A DNA stretch of 64,000 nt from Dicaeum eximium (taxonomy: Eukaryota > Chordata > Aves > Passeriformes > Dicaeidae). The DNA lies in the NCBI GenBank assembly GCA_013396995.1, contig VWZP01007350.1, positions 542,248-606,247 of the forward strand, written 5' to 3'. Shown here piece by piece: positions 63,701 through 64,000 of the stretch (the stretch's first letter is position 1; every line of letters starts with the position of its first letter). The translations under genes and the position numbers were made by a program. The notes under the pieces are model-generated. The model was not told the DNA's origin. It ran no database searches and saw nothing but the letters and a program-made list of their open reading frames with translations.

Positions 63701-64000
63701 TTCTGCTTAGAGCCAGGCACACAGGCCCAAGGAAAGATACACTAAACAGGACACAAAGACCATATGCTAATAAATGAAAGATGTACTGGGTAGCCAAACT
63801 GAGGAGAGACAGCTCAAATTTAAACTGCAAGTGCTTCAATAATGTTACAAAAATTCTTTCTGGTGTTACAGATGTTTCTTAAAATAATCAGTGCAACCAG
63901 ATTAGAACAGTTTTACATCACAGTGCCATAATTAGCTTCAGCACCCTGGTACAATTACATAAGCAACAGCTGCTGAACTTACCCCTGAGTCTTCCAAGGA
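57791..64000. other. AT-rich noncoding stretch to window end
   Basis: No gene, RNA gene or nameable transposon. A short GT repeat lies at 59124-59136. All frames are under about 80 codons and unrecognised. Confidence 0.55.
59124..59136 (+). repeat. GT microsatellite
   Basis: A short run of GT units following TTTT. A minor simple repeat. Confidence 0.75.

Noticed and set aside
63937..63953. REST/NRSE-like element TTCAGCACC...GG
   Set aside because: The left half-site fits but the right half (GGACAG) does not; too weak to call.

Overview
The window looks like a stretch of bird chromosome with no recognisable protein-coding gene. The longest open frames are about 100-190 codons. They sit in ordinary AT-rich sequence or in a GC-rich island, match no family I know, and many use non-ATG starts. 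I see no rRNA, tRNA, CRISPR, operon or bacterial-type gene. The avian assignment rests on a decayed CR1 LINE copy near 40.1-40.45 kb, the near-absence of other interspersed repeats, and long G/T-rich or A/C-rich simple tracts of the kind common in songbird assemblies. Order and species cannot be fixed from the sequence.

Layout. 1-15.8 kb is AT-rich noncoding DNA with short homopolymers, a TG/TA microsatellite (8.86-8.93 kb) and one homeobox-site-rich patch (about 9.77-9.94 kb). 15.8-27.5 kb holds two forward CTCF-like motifs (15.80 and 16.90 kb), the strongest enhancer-like block of the window (about 21.08-21.96 kb, with a duplicated TAATTA-containing 15-mer), an AT-rich block (24.74-25.08 kb), a G/T-rich tract with quadruplex potential (26.2-26.37 kb) and a reverse CTCF-like motif (27.50 kb). 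27.5-36.2 kb contains the only CpG island (about 32.32-32.97 kb), flanked by sequence that looks regulatory, plus a homeodomain-site cluster near 35.3-35.5 kb. 36.2-64 kb is again mostly featureless AT-rich DNA with the CR1 fossil, a perfect 12-bp hairpin (54.9 kb), an interrupted poly(A) tract beside a block with long overlapping frames (55.3-56.0 kb) and another homeobox-site-rich block (57.5-57.8 kb).

Reading: the most economical model is a gene desert or a very large intron with a regulatory role. It would have one CpG-island promoter of an unidentified transcript, several candidate distal enhancers, and CTCF-like motifs oriented to allow looping. All regulatory calls come from motif and composition reading alone. 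They need cross-species alignment, chromatin and RNA data. I found no clear evidence of a new multi-gene system; the items most worth checking are the orphan CpG island, the 21 kb block and the CTCF motif arrangement.
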